From Punica granatum (Eukaryota > Streptophyta > Magnoliopsida > Myrtales > Lythraceae): DNA of 64,000 nt. The position numbers were made by a program, and so were the translations under genes. Under the pieces are notes generated by a model, which searched no databases, had not been told where the DNA came from, and was given only the letters and a program-made list of their open reading frames with translations. Shown here one piece after another: positions 33,141 through 48,155 of the stretch (position 1 is the stretch's first letter; every line of letters begins with the position of its first letter). The DNA lies in assembly GCF_007655135.1 (NCBI RefSeq), contig NC_045133.1:28493845-28557844 (forward strand), written 5' to 3'.

Positions 33141-36100
33141 ATGGCCTTGCAGCAACCGCCGCCTCCGCAGCAGCAGTTGCAGATGAGCTGGCAGCCGAGT
33201 CTTCTGAGTCAGAAGCGCAAGACCGGCCCTCCTCTCGGCCTCAGGAACCTCGGCAACTCCTGCTACCTCAACAGCGTCCTCCAGTGCCTCACCTACACCC
33301 CTCCCCTCGCCAATTTTTGCCTTCGAAGCCTCCACTCCTCTTTCTGTATGTTCTCTTCCCTTCCCTATGTTTCATCTGCATTCCTATCTCTACCTTTTCT
33401 TTTCCTACTGCCGGCTCTTCAGCTCTCTCACATGCCTGATTTTTCCTTTTATCAATCAATCAATTCGTATTTAATTCGTGTTCTCCCCTGCTGCTTCCTT
33501 GCCCTAATTTTTTAGCAATGCTCCCTCTACTCCAATTGTGCAGGCGATTCAAGCACAGACGCAGAGAGGAAGCGCGACTGCCCATTCTGCATACTAGAGA
33601 AACGAATAGCGCGGTCTCTGAAAGCGGATCTCGCACAGGACGCCCCCGCCAAGATCCTCAGTTGTCTGCGCTTGTTTGCAGAGCACTTCCGCAGTGGCCG
33701 CCAGGAGGATGCCCACGAGTTCCTCCGTTACGTAATCGATGCCTGTCATAACACCTGCCTCCGCCTCAAGAAGTTGCGGCATAAAGGGAGCTCGGACGCT
33801 CCAATCGGCATTGGTGGTAATACCATTGTTAAGGAGATTTTTGGTGGCTCTCTTCAAAGCCAAGTTAAGTGTTTGTCATGTGGAGCAGAGTCGAATAAGG
33901 TTGATGAGATAATGGATATTAGTCTAGATGTTTTGTACAGTAGCTCGCTTAAGGAGGCATTGCACAAGTTTTTTCAGCCTGAGGTTTTAGACGGCAACAA
34001 TAAGTATAAATGTGAGAAGTAAGTGATAATTATCTCCTTTTGTTTTTAGCAAGTACTTTGCCGCATACCATACCGCGTATTATATTCTAAGTCAGATACG
34101 TTTTTACTCATGTAGTTGCAAGAAACTGGTAGTGGCGAGAAAGCAGATGTCGGTCTTTCAAGCTCCGAATGTCCTTGTAATACAACTTAAGGTAACTCAC
34201 TATTAGTTTCTGATACTTTACCATTAAACTGTATCTTGTAATGGGTTGTAGTGGCTGAGTTCTGTTTCCATTCTTTCTACTTGGGTAGAGGTTCGAGGGT
34301 ATATATGGTGGGAAGATCGATAAGGTCATTTCATTTGATGACGTTCTCGTGCTTTCTAGCTTCATGTGCAAAGCAAGCCAGGTTTGTCTATTCTGGTTCA
34401 CCTTCCCATATGAATTTACATAGATTGTTTCTTACTATTATTAGATATCTATATCTTATTGAGTGATGTCACTCAAGGTGAATAAATCTAATGATAATTG
34501 CATTTAGGTAAATCTTATTTTCATTACTATATATGATGAAAATTTGTCTTAGGTTCCATTATCAAAATGCGTATGAAATTCCTTTTCTAGTTATAATTAT
34601 CTAACTCCGTCTTCAATCTCTTTCTATCCTATTCAACCTTTTTTTAGAATCTCTTTTTGCTGGGCATGCTGTAATGACCTCACAACTAATCATCTCTTAT
34701 GTGGTCGCAATGCAGGATCCATCACCAGAGTATAATCTATTTGGCACTATCGTACATGCTGGCTGCACGCCAGATTCTGGACATTATTATGCTTATATCA
34801 AGGTTTTCCAGACTTGTCCTTGTACTTTTATTTACATATCTCTGTCACTTTCCTAGGTTGCTGATAGCACTCCATTTTTTCTTTTCTCTGTAGGATGCAA
34901 TGGGTCGGTGGTATTGTTGTAATGACGCCTACATCTCCCTAGCAACCCTGGAGGAGGTATTGTCAGAAAAGGTCTATATGCTTTTCTTCTCTCGAACCAA
35001 ACAAAGGCCAACATCTTCTATTGCATGTTCACCTTCGAAGGGAGTAAAATCTCAAGATTGTACTTCTAATCTCCCATCAAAACCATCCTATGTGAAACCA
35101 TTAGCTGAGGTTTCCTCTTGGAGGAATGTCTCCGCGACAGCTAAGGTTGATAAAGTGCTATCTGGTCCTCGGATGAAGTTTAACATTGCTGGAAATGCTG
35201 GTTCCAAAAGAGTGCCTGCTCTTACCAATGGAAAAGTGGACCCTCGTAAGAATCATTTGGTAGAACAAAATGGGGAATTGGACACTGTTCAGGTCAACAA
35301 GAGCGACAAATACAGGTCAATTTTTTCAAATGGGAATGGTCATGGCAAAGAGAATAAAGTTGGTTTTGCTGACAGTATGAAAAACCAAACTGTTGGCTCA
35401 CCGGGTTATGTTGAAAATGGTAGAATCAGTGCCTCTGATGAGGAGAAAGGTGAACCATTTGCATCTGAGAATGGAAATGGCAATGTCAGGAATGTAGGTC
35501 TTGATTCAGTAAAATCAGTTTTATGTGAAAGTAATGGTGCAACTAGCATAAAAGCAAAAATTAGAGGAGCTGATCAGCATAAGCTGCAAAATGGAAGTGT
35601 TCCTTGTCAGCCTGATGTCTCAGGGTCAAAAAGAAAATTGCAGGATGGCTGTTGCATTTTGCTGGCTCAGGACATTCAATCCCGGGCAAAAGTTGAAGAG
35701 CTAAAAGAACTGTAAGTATAACTAGATGAAACTTCTATTTACTGGTCGCTGACTGCGTGGTGTATGTTGTAAAACCTTCCAGTGCCATGCTTGATGACAA
35801 TGGCAGAACTTTGTGGTTGTGCCAGGAAGGAAAATTCCCCATTCGTATCTAACTCAAATAATGTTTTGTTTTATCTCCTTTCTGAAGCTTCAATGAATTG
35901 TTTGGGTTCTTCTGATTTCTGGGTCTGTATATGCTGTTGTGGACATTGTTCATCAACTTCTTCTAATTCACTGTTATATGCCTAGGCTCAAGAACGATGC
36001 ATCTTCAGTATTGAGATCCTGCGGCTGGTTAGAGGAAGTATATAGTTTCATGCGCTTGAAGAAGAGATCATATGCATCTGAAGTAGATAACACTTTAGTG

Positions 36101-36656
36101 CCTGCAGACTATTTAAAGTGAGTTCTCTCTTGCTCTTTCTCTTTCGCCTTCTCTCTTCATAGGTGGTTATGCTAGTTATGTTATACAAATTTTCAGATGG
36201 TTTTCACTTAATGGTAGTTAGGAGGTGTCATGCTGCTTTTTTCTTTCATTAGAACCCACTACAGAGAGATGTTGACGGTCAGTTTATCCATATGCTGTTT
36301 TTGGAAACTGTTTTCATCCTTTTGCTTGCTAGAATTAGGTTCACTTAAATGAATAGAAAAGAACTCAAAATGATATGTAAATGTGAACTCAAAATGGCTC
36401 TTCTTTTTCACTTGTCCATTGCCACCTTCCGATTTGACTGTTAACGGCTTACTTCATATTTTGCTTTTGTTGAATTTCTTACTCTACTTTGACCTGCGCT
36501 TATCAGACCTTCATTTGTCGGTTCTCCCTGTATTATTAATGATGCAGGAAGAAGTTGATTGCAGATGCCAGACCAATATTCAGCACGCAAATTCCCCAGT
36601 CTCTTAAAGAGGGGCTTATTGGACACCTTAGGTCTTTTTCTAAAGAAAGAGGATGA
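33141..36656 (+). CDS. UBP25: Ubiquitin-specific protease (UBP25-like)
   Basis: An eight-exon gene for a deubiquitinating cysteine protease that cleaves ubiquitin from conjugates. Exons by GT-AG sites and frame: 33141-33345, 33544-34018, 34116-34191, 34289-34381, 34716-34802, 34894-35711, 35986-36117 and 36548-36656, total 1995 nt, 664 residues. The start ATG at 33141 follows an in-frame stop at 33114. Catalytic Cys41 lies in [16 protein letters not shown], the QEDAHEF box at 122-128, catalytic His306 in SGHYYAY, and Asn322-Asp323 in WYCCND. A zinc-ribbon pair is C178/C181 and C225/C228. The protease core ends near residue 345. A long low-homology linker follows, then a conserved tail (LKKDA-like LLRSCGW type, LIADARPIF...). 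Length, exon pattern and N-terminus match what I recall of Arabidopsis UBP25; the paralogue name is inference. All junctions join in frame. Confidence 0.93.
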
Positions 36657-38060
36657 TATATATGGCCATGATCAAATCGTCATGGAATCAAGAAGGTGCT
36701 TCTAGTTTAACCAATCTTATGTGGAGATTTCCATGATCTCTCTTTTTTTCTTTTTTCATTTTTTCTTATTTCAAATCAAGTTCCCTCTCCCAGCCTCTAT
36801 TACACGGAGTTTGGGTCCCAGTTATTAAAATCATCTTTATGTTGGGAAACTGTGCAGTGGCCTTACAATTTTTCTGTCAGTGGGGCTTGCTATATGATCC
36901 GCCTAATTATCGACATGCAAGTCAATGGTAGTACTTTCTTGAGGACTTGGTTCATTCTCTAGGTGAATCGGTGGTGTTTGTATCTGAAGCACGAGACTCT
37001 GGAGGAAGTGAGGCTTATGTGGGATAGTATGTTGGTGACCTCAGTGTACTAGTAGTTAAGAGATGGATGGATGAGTTGACATTTTGGCAAACAAATTTTG
37101 GATATTCATGATTTCGCGGCTGCGTTGGGGGAGAGATGGAAGATTGGGAATTGATTCATTTCTGTAACAATAGCCCTTTTTTGACCGAAATGATAGGATA
37201 TGTAGTCGACATCTTCCAAATGATGAAACAGTTTTTCCTCTAAGGGAATGGACGTGTAATACATTGCTGCAGAGTGTTTTGAACGTTCGTATTGCAGTGT
37301 GTCATCCTTCTCTCTTTACATTGCCGATGGGTCCATCTCTTTGAGTATGTGTATGTATGTAATTTCTTTTCGACATGGAGATGATAGCCTTCTTATCCGA
37401 ATGAAGGTTAAAGGCTTGCATGCAGGGAAGCAAAGTAGAAATTAGAAGAGGTTTGGTCTTTTGGCTTCCTTATCTTCTTGTGGATTGATTGATTGATTGA
37501 TTGATGCTAGAAGATTTCTGTTACTCCCTCTAGAAGCAAACCAACTGTTGTCTTGTCATCTTTTGCTTGCTTTCACAAATCAGTTGACCTTTTTGTCCTT
37601 TCCAATTACATGGATATACTATCTACGATCATTGATTGTAAGATGCTTGAATATCCATCCATCCATCCATCCATCCTTAATAATATAGCTGGATGTTGAC
37701 AGACTTGAGAGCAGAATCGGGGAGATGATAGAGAATGAATTGAAACACATGCATGCATGCCTGCCTAAGCTAAGCCATGACTTAATGATCCTGTCATCAT
37801 CCGATGGCGGACGACATTCATTTCGTTTTCCACCCTGTGATTGCATGCGGACTAGTAAGGGAAGCCGAAGCCCCTAGAAATGAAATTTCGTGCTTCTCTT
37901 TGCTTCTTCTTCGTTTCTTTTTTTTTTTTCTTTTTTGATCTTCCTCTCTGCTGTGAGACAGCGGAAGCTTCTCCAAACCTCCTTCCCTTCCAAACGGCAG
38001 CCAGTAGCTGCTTTCTCACTCGGACACTTAGCATTATTAATTCTCTTTTCCATTCCCCCG
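36657..38060. other. 3' region of the protease gene and intergenic sequence
   Basis: No second gene supported. The first few hundred bases probably hold the 3' untranslated region. Simple repeats include GATT units (37485-37503) and ATCC units (37655-37677). Confidence 0.5.
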
Positions 38061-38066
38061 TATAAA
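38061..38066 (+). promoter_or_regulatory. TATA box of the plus-strand GST gene
   Basis: TATAAA lies 93 bases before the ATG at 38159, after a pyrimidine-rich stretch. The spacing suits a short leader. Confidence 0.7.
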
Positions 38067-38128
38067 TCATCCTCACAATCTTACTTTGCTCTAACCTTCC
38101 ACCTTATTCTTGTTTCTCATATATATAA

Positions 38129-38958
<830 letters not shown>

Positions 38959-39643
38959 AGAAGTGCAAGAATATAAATATATATATATATATGTATGTAT
39001 GTATATTCCATGTGCAACCACCTCTTAGTCTTAGCTTAAAAATCGTGCATTATGAAAATATTCCTCTGAGAGAGAGTACGTAGTATTCCAAAATAATCTC
39101 ACGTAGTCCAGTGATTTACATGTTTTTTGTTTTTTTTTTTGGTTAAGTGAACCTGCTGTATTCTCGAGTCAAGAGTTCATTATGAGTTATTTCTTGTTTC
39201 GTGGCCGCATGATGTTCATTATACAGTTGGAATTGCTAGCTTCTGCTTGAAATCCATTTCTGTATGCTCTCTCTCTCTCTCTCTCTCTGTCTCTTTCTGT
39301 TCTTACTATGTACTGCGATGAAATTACAATAATTTCATGTTTCTTAGACTGAGAAAGGCTTCAACTGCCAAACATTACAGCACGCTTCGAATGAACATGG
39401 AAGACAAAAATGGAAAATAGAGATGAATGTGCAACCTGCAGGTGGAAAATACATCACTGAAAAAAAAAAAAGTTGTTTTGGCCTGCAGGTTCAATTTATT
39501 TAATTAAGCCGCATGCAATTACCATGGCCTGCATAACATGCCATGGTATCAATTTATTTTTCTCAATCTCTCACATGACAAAGCTGATCAGAAAGGCACG
39601 GACCCCCAGAGGCATTGATCAGGGGCTAGTTAACTGTGTGCCA
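38959..39643. other. Spacer after GST copy A
   Basis: AT-rich spacer with a CT microsatellite at about 39264-39287. Nothing coding supported. Confidence 0.5.
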
Positions 39644-39824
39644 CTATTCGCCTTTGGCCTGAGGCGAAGAAGCTGACTCCGAGCTTTTGTAGATTCCGAT
39701 ATCTCTTTCTTCTTCAAAAAAAAATCGTCGCGAGAACTTCCACCAGTGGCCGCTTGGCCATGGCGATGACTGGTGGGGGAGCGACTTCCGTGATGAACCT
39801 TGCAGCAGCCTGCAGCTTAGCCAT
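39644..39824 (-). pseudogene. Small plant protein gene, apparently frameshifted
   Basis: On the minus strand the ATG at 39824 opens MAKLQAAARFITEVAPPPVI and, as given, ends after 36 residues at a TGA at 39714-39716, just past a run of nine T. If the run were one base shorter the frame would continue through IFFEEERDIG to a stop at 39644-39646, a protein of about 59 residues. A basic, alanine-rich ARF.TEVAPP start followed by a TI.EEERD segment is what I recall from a family of small plant proteins of unknown function. A TATAAA and a G-box lie upstream in the right order. A real one-base insertion and an assembly error are equally possible. No function is claimed. Confidence 0.5.
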
Positions 39825-40050
39825 TTGCTTCGCCAGGATAGTGGAAGTGGAGATTCAAGGTGGGTTCAGTTCAGAATGGACGTAAGTGAGCTTTGAACAC
39901 CCAAATGAGAAAGGGAAGAAACCGAAGGTCGAGGAGAGCATGAAAGTCCCCAGAGCCAGAGACACAGAAATGAGGGGGTGGAGGAAATTGAAGTAATTAG
40001 CCTTTGGAGTGCTGATGGCAACTTTTGATTGAGTCTTAACCAAGGCTGAA

Positions 40051-40056
40051 TTTATA
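40051..40056 (-). promoter_or_regulatory. TATA box of the small minus-strand gene
   Basis: TATAAA on the minus strand (within gcactataaattc) lies about 230 bases upstream of the ATG at 39824. Confidence 0.5.
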
Positions 40057-40116
40057 GTGCTAATTAAAGTGGGATGGGCTATATGCACCATGGGATTGGG
40101 CAGGACCACGGAGATT

Positions 40117-40122
40117 CACGTG
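40117..40122. promoter_or_regulatory. G-box CACGTG
   Basis: A palindromic CACGTG lies about 60 bases upstream of the minus-strand TATA box, a position typical of bZIP or bHLH binding in plant promoters. It could mediate ABA or light response; that is inference. Confidence 0.45.
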
Positions 40123-41400
40123 ACCAGTGCTAAGCATGTGAACTCGGTGACCCTCCTCGTTCGTTTGTTCTCTTCTGGTATCTCTCAGCAGCAATGCATG
40201 TCATGTGCTGATTCTGAGGACTGGACTTGATGCTGGTAGACTCCAAAGTCTGGGAAATGTCCATTTTCCTACTTTTCCGTGAGATTGCGGGACCATCGAC
40301 TTTTTGCATTCAGTTACTGGAATGCGACTTCTCATAGCTCCTCGGTATGCAAAAGAGGCATGGAAATTCCTACGAGGGAAAGGACAGAACCGAACCGCCC
40401 ATCCATACGGAAGCAACTAAAATTGGGCTACCCCTGCCAATCAGAGCATTCAATGCACGGGAAAACGACCACTTCTGCTCCCCCACAAAAAAAAAAAACA
40501 AAAAACAAAACAAAATCTGCAGCTGAACAGAATTTTCTCACACTTATAGCATCATTGACTGGTAAATGATCTCCGCAATGTGCAATTGAATGGAACTCTA
40601 CTGTATCATCATCCGCAGATCAGAGCCATAAGGAGATTTCTTTGGGGCCTTCACGGGTAGTTGAAGCAAAAAGCAAATCAAAAGCATATCCTTGAGAGTG
40701 AGAGGGGAGTCTAACCCGCAGCAACAAGCCGCAGTGACTATTTATGAGGTGGGAACTTGGGACCTTTCTGACAAGCTGTGGAAAAACCGTCTATACGTTG
40801 TGTACTAACAGTGCATGACTTTCCATTGAAAAGCTTCTTCATTGCCCTTTCTTTTTCTTTTTTTCTGGTTTCATTTGATAGAAAAGTGGTTGGAGCAAGT
40901 GATTGGTTATCAGTTTGTCCGTCTACGACATTTGAACAACCGAGTATTGTAGTTCTGGAAGCCAATCGAGAAACCAACTACCAGCTAGGGGCAGGACAGA
41001 TCTGCTATGTCCATAACGAGATCTAATCCATTCATCTGCCTTCACGGCTTCAAATTTCATTGTTACCTCCGCAAGGGCATTCAAGACATGACAAACCCTA
41101 TCCAGTCTTTCCTTCAACTAGGAGACGTAACTTCCAACACAAAATGGAACTGCAATAAGCCCACACTCCTTGAGTGCAACTAGAATATCACGAAACACCA
41201 AACATTGAGAAGGCACTACAAGCCCATCAATTCGCACATTACCCAGAGAAAGATAAACTAAGACACTCCAAAATGAATTCAACTATTATTGGCCATTGGA
41301 TGTTATGGGATCCATATGGAACCCGAACCCCACAATAATCAATGGTGTCGACTTATGGAAGTTGAATACATAAGATCTATGGTTAAAACACTGTTGAGGC
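40123..41400. other. Spacer between small gene and GST copy B
   Basis: No gene supported. Short open frames on both strands (for example 40778-41026 and 40923-41117) show no domain. Most of it is ordinary-composition sequence without bounded repeats. Confidence 0.4.
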
Positions 41401-41407
41401 CGTGCAT

Positions 41408-42295
<888 letters not shown>

Positions 42296-42595
42296 TTAGG
42301 GGCGGAATCTTCCATGCAACTTTGTTGTTTGTTAATTTGTTAATGGAAAAGTTCGAATAATTCTTTTTTTTTTCTTCTGACAGCTTGATATATATATATA
42401 TATATTTATTTATTTATCTACGCCATAAGTGAACAGTATCGAGCTCATAAGGAAATGAGGTGTAGATAGGAGCAAAGTCTGATTATTTATTACATTACAC
42501 AGGGATTAACCGTGCCGGCCTTTTAACTACCTGGATACCCCGACAACGGATTTATTTGTTGTATTAAAGAATATTCTTATCCTGAGGACTCGAGC

Positions 42596-43529
42596 TCAAG
42601 CAGGTGATTCAGACACCCAGGCTTCTGCTCCCACAAGACGACCAAAGAAAATGTCACCCAACATGTGCTCAGAATCACAGCGGGATGCAAGCCTAGAAAA
42701 AAATTTTGCTATAGCAACAACAGGGGTAATTTCATCTACTCTTTCCTTGAGCTTCATGGCGTTCTCATAGACCTCGTCCGGGTCAGGAAGGCACTGGGAC
42801 GCACTCGCCTTCCGTAAGCACTGTTTAGCCCATCCGATGAGCTTGGGGCAGTGTGCTTGGATACAGAAGTCCGCGCACCTCTCATACGTATGGAACCAGG
42901 CATAGTGGGGGAGGAGGACTATGTCGACGAGGCCCAGGCTTTCTCCCCCAAAGTAAGGCTTGTCCCCTAACTCCACTTCCAATTCCTTCAGAGTCGATAC
43001 GAGCTCCTTCTTGGCAGCCTCCTGCTATTTCCCCCTTCCGCTCCACACTTTCGCATCCTCTGAAAACTGCAACAACGAGGGACATGAGATCAGTTGTTAA
43101 GCACAGTACTGTATCACATGCTAACCCCCACAGCCAAGCCACAAGAGAAGGAGCGGAAAACAACGAGATGGCCACCAGCTGTCTATTAATCACTAGGATG
43201 AGATTCACCTCCTTGTCAATGAAGTCAAACCAATACCGCGCTTGAGCTCTCTTGTAAGGATCTAAAGGCAGGAAGGCGGAGCGGCTCTTCCAGGCCTCGT
43301 CAATATACTCCACCACAGTACGAAACTCATAGATCTCTTTGCCGTTGTGAATGAGAACCGGGAGGCTCTTGCAACTCTCTTTTACCTCTTCAAGAGTGGC
43401 CATGCTGCTACGAAACTTATGCACCTCTTCCAACTCATACCCAATCTTCTTCTCTGCAAGTGGTATCCTGCAGGTCAGCCCGTGTGGACTTGCTAATAAG
43501 TGAATTATGTTCACCCTTTCTGCAGCCAT
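42596..43529 (-). pseudogene. Tau-class GST copy C, nonsense-interrupted
   Basis: Exon 1 is 43529-43209 and exon 2 is 43066-42596, with canonical splice sites. The reconstructed frame reads into a TAG at 43027-43025, codon 121, where other copies have Glu (GEEQEAA). After the stop the frame resumes as QEAAKKELV and runs on through FGGESLGLVD. Other damage: the glutathione-binding E-S pair is E68-F69, the NP(I/V)HK loop has become VKESCKS, and the W-P-S motif is LLASPHG, though Ser14 remains. The tail extends about 40 residues past where the intact copies stop. This is probably a dying gene, but a sequencing error or a polymorphic allele is not excluded. Confidence 0.8.
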
Positions 43530-43686
43530 TGCTCTCTCTTATTCCTTTCGTCGTGAAAGGGGACCAAGACGAAGCATTAAGTGCTCAGAGAATAGAAATA
43601 GCAAGAGGTGGAGTCGGAATCCTCTTTCCATACTTACAGAGACAGAGAGAAGCAAAGGGTCAGAAGTTCCACTAGTGTGATTTCTC

Positions 43687-43692
43687 TTTATA
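43687..43692 (-). promoter_or_regulatory. TATA box of GST copy C
   Basis: TATAAA on the minus strand within gaatataaagag, about 160 bases upstream of the ATG at 43529. The promoter looks retained even though the coding frame is broken. Confidence 0.5.
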
Positions 43693-43699
43693 TTCATCA

Positions 43700-44700
43700 T
43701 GACTGGTAACTTTTGCCTGCTCTGTGTTGTTTTGCATACGCGTGGATCGAAAATATTACAAATTTAAATGACCTTGTTTAGAATTGTTGAGAGTCAAACA
43801 AAGGAAATGTCCCACGCCAAAAACAACTATGTCAGCCTTGGATATATAAGTGGCAAGGGTTCCAGCATCTAATAGCTTTTAAGTTGGATATGACCCAATC
43901 GTTTATAGGTTCAATAATGAATAGAAATTTAAGAAGAAATAATGATACAGACAAAACAGGCGAGGAGTTCTAAACTATATCAGTCTTGTCTCTCTCTTTG
44001 CTGAAGCAGCACAGACCTATTAGAGAAGTTCATCCTGATTGCCAACCAGCAGCATCTATTGTCTGTCTCAATGCAACATAGATAAAGAAACACCAGATTT
44101 TGTTACAGGGGATGGAAATGAAGCAAGAGAAACCTGTCAAAATATATAGCTGCAATCCATCACAACAAAAGAACGCAGCTCCTCTCCGAGATCCACAGTC
44201 CAGTCTGAGATCTTGAACAGCAGCATAACTCGCCTTGCCTAGCCTGCCCACATTTAATCTCGAGCAAATTCAATGAGCCAGATTTGATTGCGATGATTTT
44301 TATTTCTGCAGAAAATAATTCTGTCAAAAATGTACAATGTTTTAGTTCCACTTTCTGAGATTGCCATCGACTGCCATGTTCTATTTGTTTGTGCAGTTGA
44401 CCTGACTTATCTCGAGGGCAATTAAGATGGTTTCTTTTGCCCACTTTTTGGCGTCTTTTGATTAAAGTTTATATTAATGATCTTCGTTTTTATTCTACAC
44501 GGTCAAGAGGCTCCAGCAATACTGTCTTCTGGAGTAATTCGGAAGTTAAAAACAGATAAGATTGCTGCTTATATTTTCTACATTTAGACAGCTTTAAATT
44601 AATGATACAGAGTGATCAGAAGAAGAAACGCTAGAGCTGAACATTATGACGTGATTATAGTGCCAGAATGGGATGGGCAATAACTGATGATTATATGCAG
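43700..44700. other. Spacer, nothing recognised
   Basis: No gene or bounded repeat supported. Open frames at 44030-44444 on the minus strand have no domain. Confidence 0.4.
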
Positions 44701-44704
44701 ACTA

Positions 44705-44836
44705 CTTACAGTGGAGGTGTGCCCATAGCTCGTGGCGTGGGCTGAGAGGTGTATACAGAGGGAGAATATGTCCAAGTCCATCATCAACCAGCACAAGATC
44801 TATAAACTTCCATCTTGGAGCAGGAGAATGAAATCC
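44705..44836 (+). pseudogene. Tau GST 3'-exon relic
   Basis: A plus-strand stretch reads V-E-V-C-P-stop-LVAWAERCIQRENMSKS, then QHKIYK, which aligns to the [23 protein letters not shown] segment of copy A. A TAG replaces the lysine codon (44726-44728) and a frameshift follows near 44815. The rest of the gene is absent, so it is a fragment. Confidence 0.85.
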
Positions 44837-44839
44837 ACG

Positions 44840-45420
44840 AACAGCCTCATTTCTTTCCTTGAAAATCATTCTGAAAATTCCTCTGAGAGTTTCAAAATAA
44901 GCTCTTGGATTCCATGATTTCCATGTTTCCAAATCATCTCATGAATATTCGGTGATTCCAAATAGACTCTTACTATTTCTTAAGAGAACTTAAATGGCTA
45001 CTCAAATGCCAATCAACGTTCGGTGCAGAAGAAGGACCACATCACATGCATCATGCACGTTCAACAAAAACCAGCAGCTTAAATATACAGCAACTTTCAA
45101 GAAAATTTGACCTGAAAACCAAAAGATCTCTCTCTCTTCTTTTTTTTTTTTTTAATAACGAGGATTTCCAGGCTTCGCCCACTAATCTCCATGGTCCATG
45201 TGAACAATTCCCATGAGGCAGGTCAATCTGGCCACACAGCTCATGCATGAAGCCTTGGTGAAACTATTGAAGAAGAAAAATATCTGCTAAGCAATATCAG
45301 TAGCTTCTCAGCAATATTACTCCCCATAAACCATCCAGGACGCAGAGCAACGTCTGCTCTAATAGCACAAAGAAAACCAAGCTAAACTACATCATCACAA
45401 ACACACAGCAGCCAGTTTGC
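44840..45420. other. Spacer between GST relic and copy D
   Basis: No gene supported. A T-rich run lies at about 45138-45153. Confidence 0.4.
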
Positions 45421-45425
45421 CTCGA

Positions 45426-46773
<1,348 letters not shown>

Positions 46774-46786
46774 TCAAAGTTGAGCG

Positions 46787-46792
46787 TTTATA
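46787..46792 (-). promoter_or_regulatory. TATA box of GST copy D
   Basis: TATAAA on the minus strand within ggctataaacg, about 146 bases upstream of the ATG at 46641. Confidence 0.65.
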
Positions 46793-46901
46793 GCCACACA
46801 CTGAAGCAAGAAATTAAGTAACGTATGCGCTGAGGCATTACGTAACATATATCTTCCATCTATCTATTCGTCAAACCAAAATGTAGGAACAGATAGATAG
46901 G

Positions 46902-47090
46902 GGTCGTTTGGATTCAAAGTTAAAGTTACTTTGATTTTGATTTTGATTTTGATTGTGAAAAAGGACAAATGAGATGTGATTATAAATTTGATTATTTTTA
47001 AATTAAAAAATGTGTATTTTTATTGTGTAGTGTGTCGAGTTAAAGTTAAAGTTAAAATCAATTGTTTTTGAATTCAAACAGGGACATTTT
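46902..47090. mobile_element. MITE-like repeat with cgtttggattc ends
   Basis: Inverted ends: ggtcgtttggattcaaagtt on the left and, reversed, cctgtttgaattcaaaaaca on the right. AT-rich, non-coding. It belongs with the similar repeats at 18710, 26985 and 31692. Confidence 0.5.
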
Positions 47091-47624
47091 TCTTCTTCTT
47101 TTTTTTCCTTCACTCATGTCAATTATAAGGCGGAAAATGTCATTGCATTGGTCATGCTTTGTTAGCCTACAAACAACGCTTGTATTTATCCATGCATGCT
47201 ACAGCTAGCAATAATGCATGCATTGACCGACTCTGACTGGTATTCTTGAAGTTATGTACGTTACGTACCCTAAAACCCAATATTTGCCCCTATTCATGAA
47301 ACCCGTGCATTGCATGGTATAATTCCACCAATTTGAAAAAAAAATTATAATTAAAAATTTTAAAAAAATTCTTGAAAAATGAAAAATGAAACAAAAATAA
47401 TAAAATAAACAATCTCGAATTTTTTAAAATAAAAAATAATATTTCATCACATAAATATTAACATCAAAATAAGTATATATTATTACATATTCAAACATAA
47501 TATAGATATATTAATATATGGGCTATGTGGACAACTTTTAGTATAAATAATAAGAAAAAGTATATATGAATTATATAGTTTTGTAGATATCTATTTTTTA
47601 AAAATAAATTAGATTAGATAATAT

Positions 47625-47660
<36 letters not shown>

Positions 47661-47879
47661 GAAGTTTCTGATTTTTTGAATTTTTTATTTTCCGAATTAT
47701 TTTTAATAAAAAATATTTTTTAAAGATATCTCATTATAGATATATTCACTCGGCTGTGAATAGTAACCCGTAGTTTGCCGGGTCTTCTTCTGTAATAGTT
47801 TTCGGGTTATAGTTAGGAATGTTGTTGATGCTCTCTCCCGAAGCCGGTGGATTAAAACGGGATGCTAACATGTATTTTT

Positions 47880-48155
47880 TTTAAATTACAAATCAAGATC
47901 TAGAAAAAGACTGAGATTTTTATGAAAACTTAGGTTATTTTTGTAAAGAAAATAGAAGATGATCAAATGATGTGCAAATTTGGTGGGTCCCATAAAGTCC
48001 ACGTAGGCAAATAAACGAAAATCTTAACGGAATAGTAACGGAAGCCAAATTTGAGACGATCAAAACATGTGATTTTTTCTAGTTACAAAGTAAAATTTAG
48101 GATAAAACTGAGACGTTTTACAAAATTTGGATTTCTTTTTGTAATTTGCGCTATC
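47880..48155. mobile_element. Degenerate relative of the MULE MITE at 15810
   Basis: It shares the ggtgggtcccataaagtcca, acgtaggcaa, ttaacgga and tgagacgttttacaaa blocks with 15810-16133. The ends (taaattacaaat and, reversed, gcaaattacaaa) are inverted. No clean target duplication. Confidence 0.6.

Noticed and set aside
39855..40109. Minus-strand frame of 84 residues with a hydrophobic stretch
   Set aside because: It spans the TATA box and leader of the small gene downstream and shows no family match.
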